Origin: JBBQRS01 sp038214535
GTDB taxonomy: Bacteria > Chloroflexota > Anaerolineae > CG2-30-64-16
Assembly: GCA_038214535.1 (NCBI GenBank)
Contig: JBBQRS010000184.1
Location: 1 to 6,081 of the forward strand
DNA length: 6,081 nt
Reading direction: 5' to 3'
Below, in pieces: positions 5,175-6,081 of this stretch (within the stretch, counting starts at the first letter, position 1; each line of letters begins with the position of its first letter). The position numbers and the translations under genes were made by a program. The notes under the pieces were generated by a model. The model made no database searches. It saw nothing but the letters and a program-made list of their open reading frames with translations, and was not told the DNA's origin.

Positions 5175-5203
5175 AATATAACACAGAACAAAGTTTCTGA
5201 TAA
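5175..5203 (-). promoter_or_regulatory. Candidate promoter of the Gp37/Gp68-like gene
   Basis: On the minus strand, TTATCA (5203-5198, four of six) and TATATT (5180-5175, five of six) are separated by exactly 17 bases. The predicted start near 5168 gives a ~40-base leader. The stretch lies in the AT-rich gap between TcmP and this gene, suggesting it can be transcribed independently of the damaged TcmP. Confidence 0.5.
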
Positions 5204-5221
5204 GTAGTTTATAATGCAGAA

Positions 5222-5971
5222 TTACAGAAATTCAATTACAGCATTCTCTGGATATTTGTGATTTATTCTCTTGGTGCCGTCCGTCTTAATGTCTCGAACA
5301 GATATATGTGATTCATCTTCCAGTAATCTCAACGCTTTTTTTGCATGAGAAGCAGTATAAGGTGTCTCATTTTCAATAAACAAGATTACCTCCTTGATGG
5401 GGAGGGTCTTACGGGCAAATGATCTTAGTAGAACTGCTGCGACCTCGTGTATTACATCAGACTTAAAGAGCACCAATTGAGATGGGTCAGTCGCATCAGA
5501 AAAATTAAAACCACTGGATGGATTGACTGCCCAGAACGATTCCTTCATCTTAGCATGACCTAGCGGGTGTTTGCTGGCAAAAAAGAGATCGTAAATGGGT
5601 TTGTTGCGACTATCACGCATCTCAAAGTATCGTACATATGATGCACAAGATAAGAGTTGCTTCTGATATAACATTCTTAGGTTATGGATCCGATTTGTTG
5701 GGTGTTGTGCAACGTTTAGCACCTCATCCGTGCCGAACAAATCTATGATGTGCTGTCTTGTGGTAGCATCCGGATGCTCTAGAAATCGATTAATGTAATT
5801 CTGCATGATATTCACAAAGACTTCCGTTTTGGGGCTGGAAAGAAGTCTCTGAACTGTCTGAAAAGGTGCACCCTTGAAGCCAAAAGGATCAACAAAAGCA
5901 AAAGTAGGTACTATGTGTTTACCGCGTGAGTCAAGGTCATCTAGTGGGTCACTTGTCTTGAGTATAGCCAT
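5222..5971 (-). CDS. Three-Cys-motif partner protein TcmP, 5'-truncated
   Basis: This 249-residue frame matches the C-terminal two thirds of TcmP (TIGR04474 by recall), the regular neighbour of Gp37/Gp68 three-Cys proteins; its function is undetermined. Diagnostic stretches are PTFAFVDPFGFKGAPF (22-37), KTEVFVNIMQNYINRFL, YDLFFASKHPLGHAKMKESFWAVNP and a C-terminal winged-helix-like TPYTASHAKKALRLLED. Full members have an N-terminal methyltransferase-like part before the DPFG block, often with a YIDGFAGPG-like motif. Here only ~20 residues precede it. The upstream frame is closed by TGA four codons before the ATG, there is no Shine-Dalgarno, and a repeat-like sequence begins at about 5991. The DNA is clearly AT-richer than its neighbours, suggesting acquisition. 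It is probably a remnant unless translation of the short form is real. Confidence 0.85.
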   Translation of the reverse strand: MAILKTSDPLDDLDSRGKHIVPTFAFVDPFGFKGAPFQTVQRLLSSPKTEVFVNIMQNYINRFLEHPDATTRQHIIDLFGTDEVLNVAQHPTNRIHNLRMLYQKQLLSCASYVRYFEMRDSRNKPIYDLFFASKHPLGHAKMKESFWAVNPSSGFNFSDATDPSQLVLFKSDVIHEVAAVLLRSFARKTLPIKEVILFIENETPYTASHAKKALRLLEDESHISVRDIKTDGTKRINHKYPENAVIEFL

Positions 5972-5990
5972 TGTTGTGCGTCAAGGTCAT

Positions 5991-6081
5991 GTCATGCTGA
6001 ACGGGTCGAGTGGCCAACTCACACGACGACGAGACCTCAGTGAAGCATCTCGTCACGGCAGAGAGACCCTTCACTGGTGGC
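5991..6081. repeat. Dispersed-repeat-like sequence (GTCATGCTGA...AAGCATCTCG type), running off the window
   Basis: The stretch starts GTCATGCTGAACGGG and contains GTGAAGCATCTCG and GAGAGACCCTTCACTGG, a style common in non-coding dispersed repeats of environmental bacteria (recall). It has paired segments GACGAGA/TCTCGTC (6028-6034 with 6048-6054) and CAGTGAAG/CTTCACTG (6038-6045 with 6069-6076). No coding frame continues through it. It abuts the shortened 5' end of the TcmP frame and extends beyond the right edge. Confidence 0.6.

Noticed and set aside
5128..5184. Upstream ATG at 5184 as the start of the Gp37/Gp68-like protein
   Set aside because: The extra 19 residues are encoded over the candidate -10 and leader; the ATG at 5127 has AAGGA at ideal distance and matches the family N-terminus (MNHSAIEWT).
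5978..5985. TTGACG as a -35 box for the TcmP frame
   Set aside because: It lies only six bases from the ATG, leaving no room for a -10 element upstream of the start codon.

Overview
This is a GC-rich bacterial window that reads as a chromosomal stretch scattered with mobile or repetitive elements. The gene mix is a 4-TM 'phage holin family' protein followed by an ABC1/UbiB kinase, an OmpR-type regulator, a DUF892 protein and a Gp37/Gp68-TcmP pair. Together with several hairpin-forming dispersed repeat families, it resembles Chloroflexota (Anaerolineae-like) genomes. That assignment is inference from remembered family and repeat style; no database search was run.

Layout. Positions 1-476 hold three tandem copies of a ~159-bp unit packed with inverted repeats, which cuts into the 3' end of a leftward UbiB-family gene (407-1081). 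Upstream of UbiB, on the same strand, lie a four-helix membrane protein whose 3' part appears frame-disrupted (1023-1685, with a 55-codon continuation at 1078-1245) and a response regulator (1707-2414). All three can be read from one clear promoter (TTGACA-16-TAGAAT, 2474-2501). The 339-bp gap at 2415-2753 holds that promoter and a perfect 27-bp inverted repeat. Rightward from it is a ferritin-like DUF892 gene (2757-3281), followed by an imperfect inverted repeat and a terminator-like hairpin.

At 3431-4290 is a two-gene rightward operon: an RNase Sa-like (N1/T1 family) ribonuclease carrying a lipoprotein signal, joined by an ATGA overlap to a barstar-family inhibitor. The pair makes sense as an exported ribonuclease with its cytoplasmic immunity protein. 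At 4423-5971 is a leftward pair of a different character: a Gp37/Gp68 three-Cys-motif protein and its usual partner TcmP. The TcmP segment is visibly AT-richer than the rest. It lacks its N-terminal part, and a dispersed-repeat-like sequence (about 5991-6081) sits where that part should be.

The strongest points for follow-up are the lipoprotein RNase/barstar module, the repeat-associated truncation of both UbiB and TcmP, the compound hairpin array, and the frame break in the membrane-protein gene.
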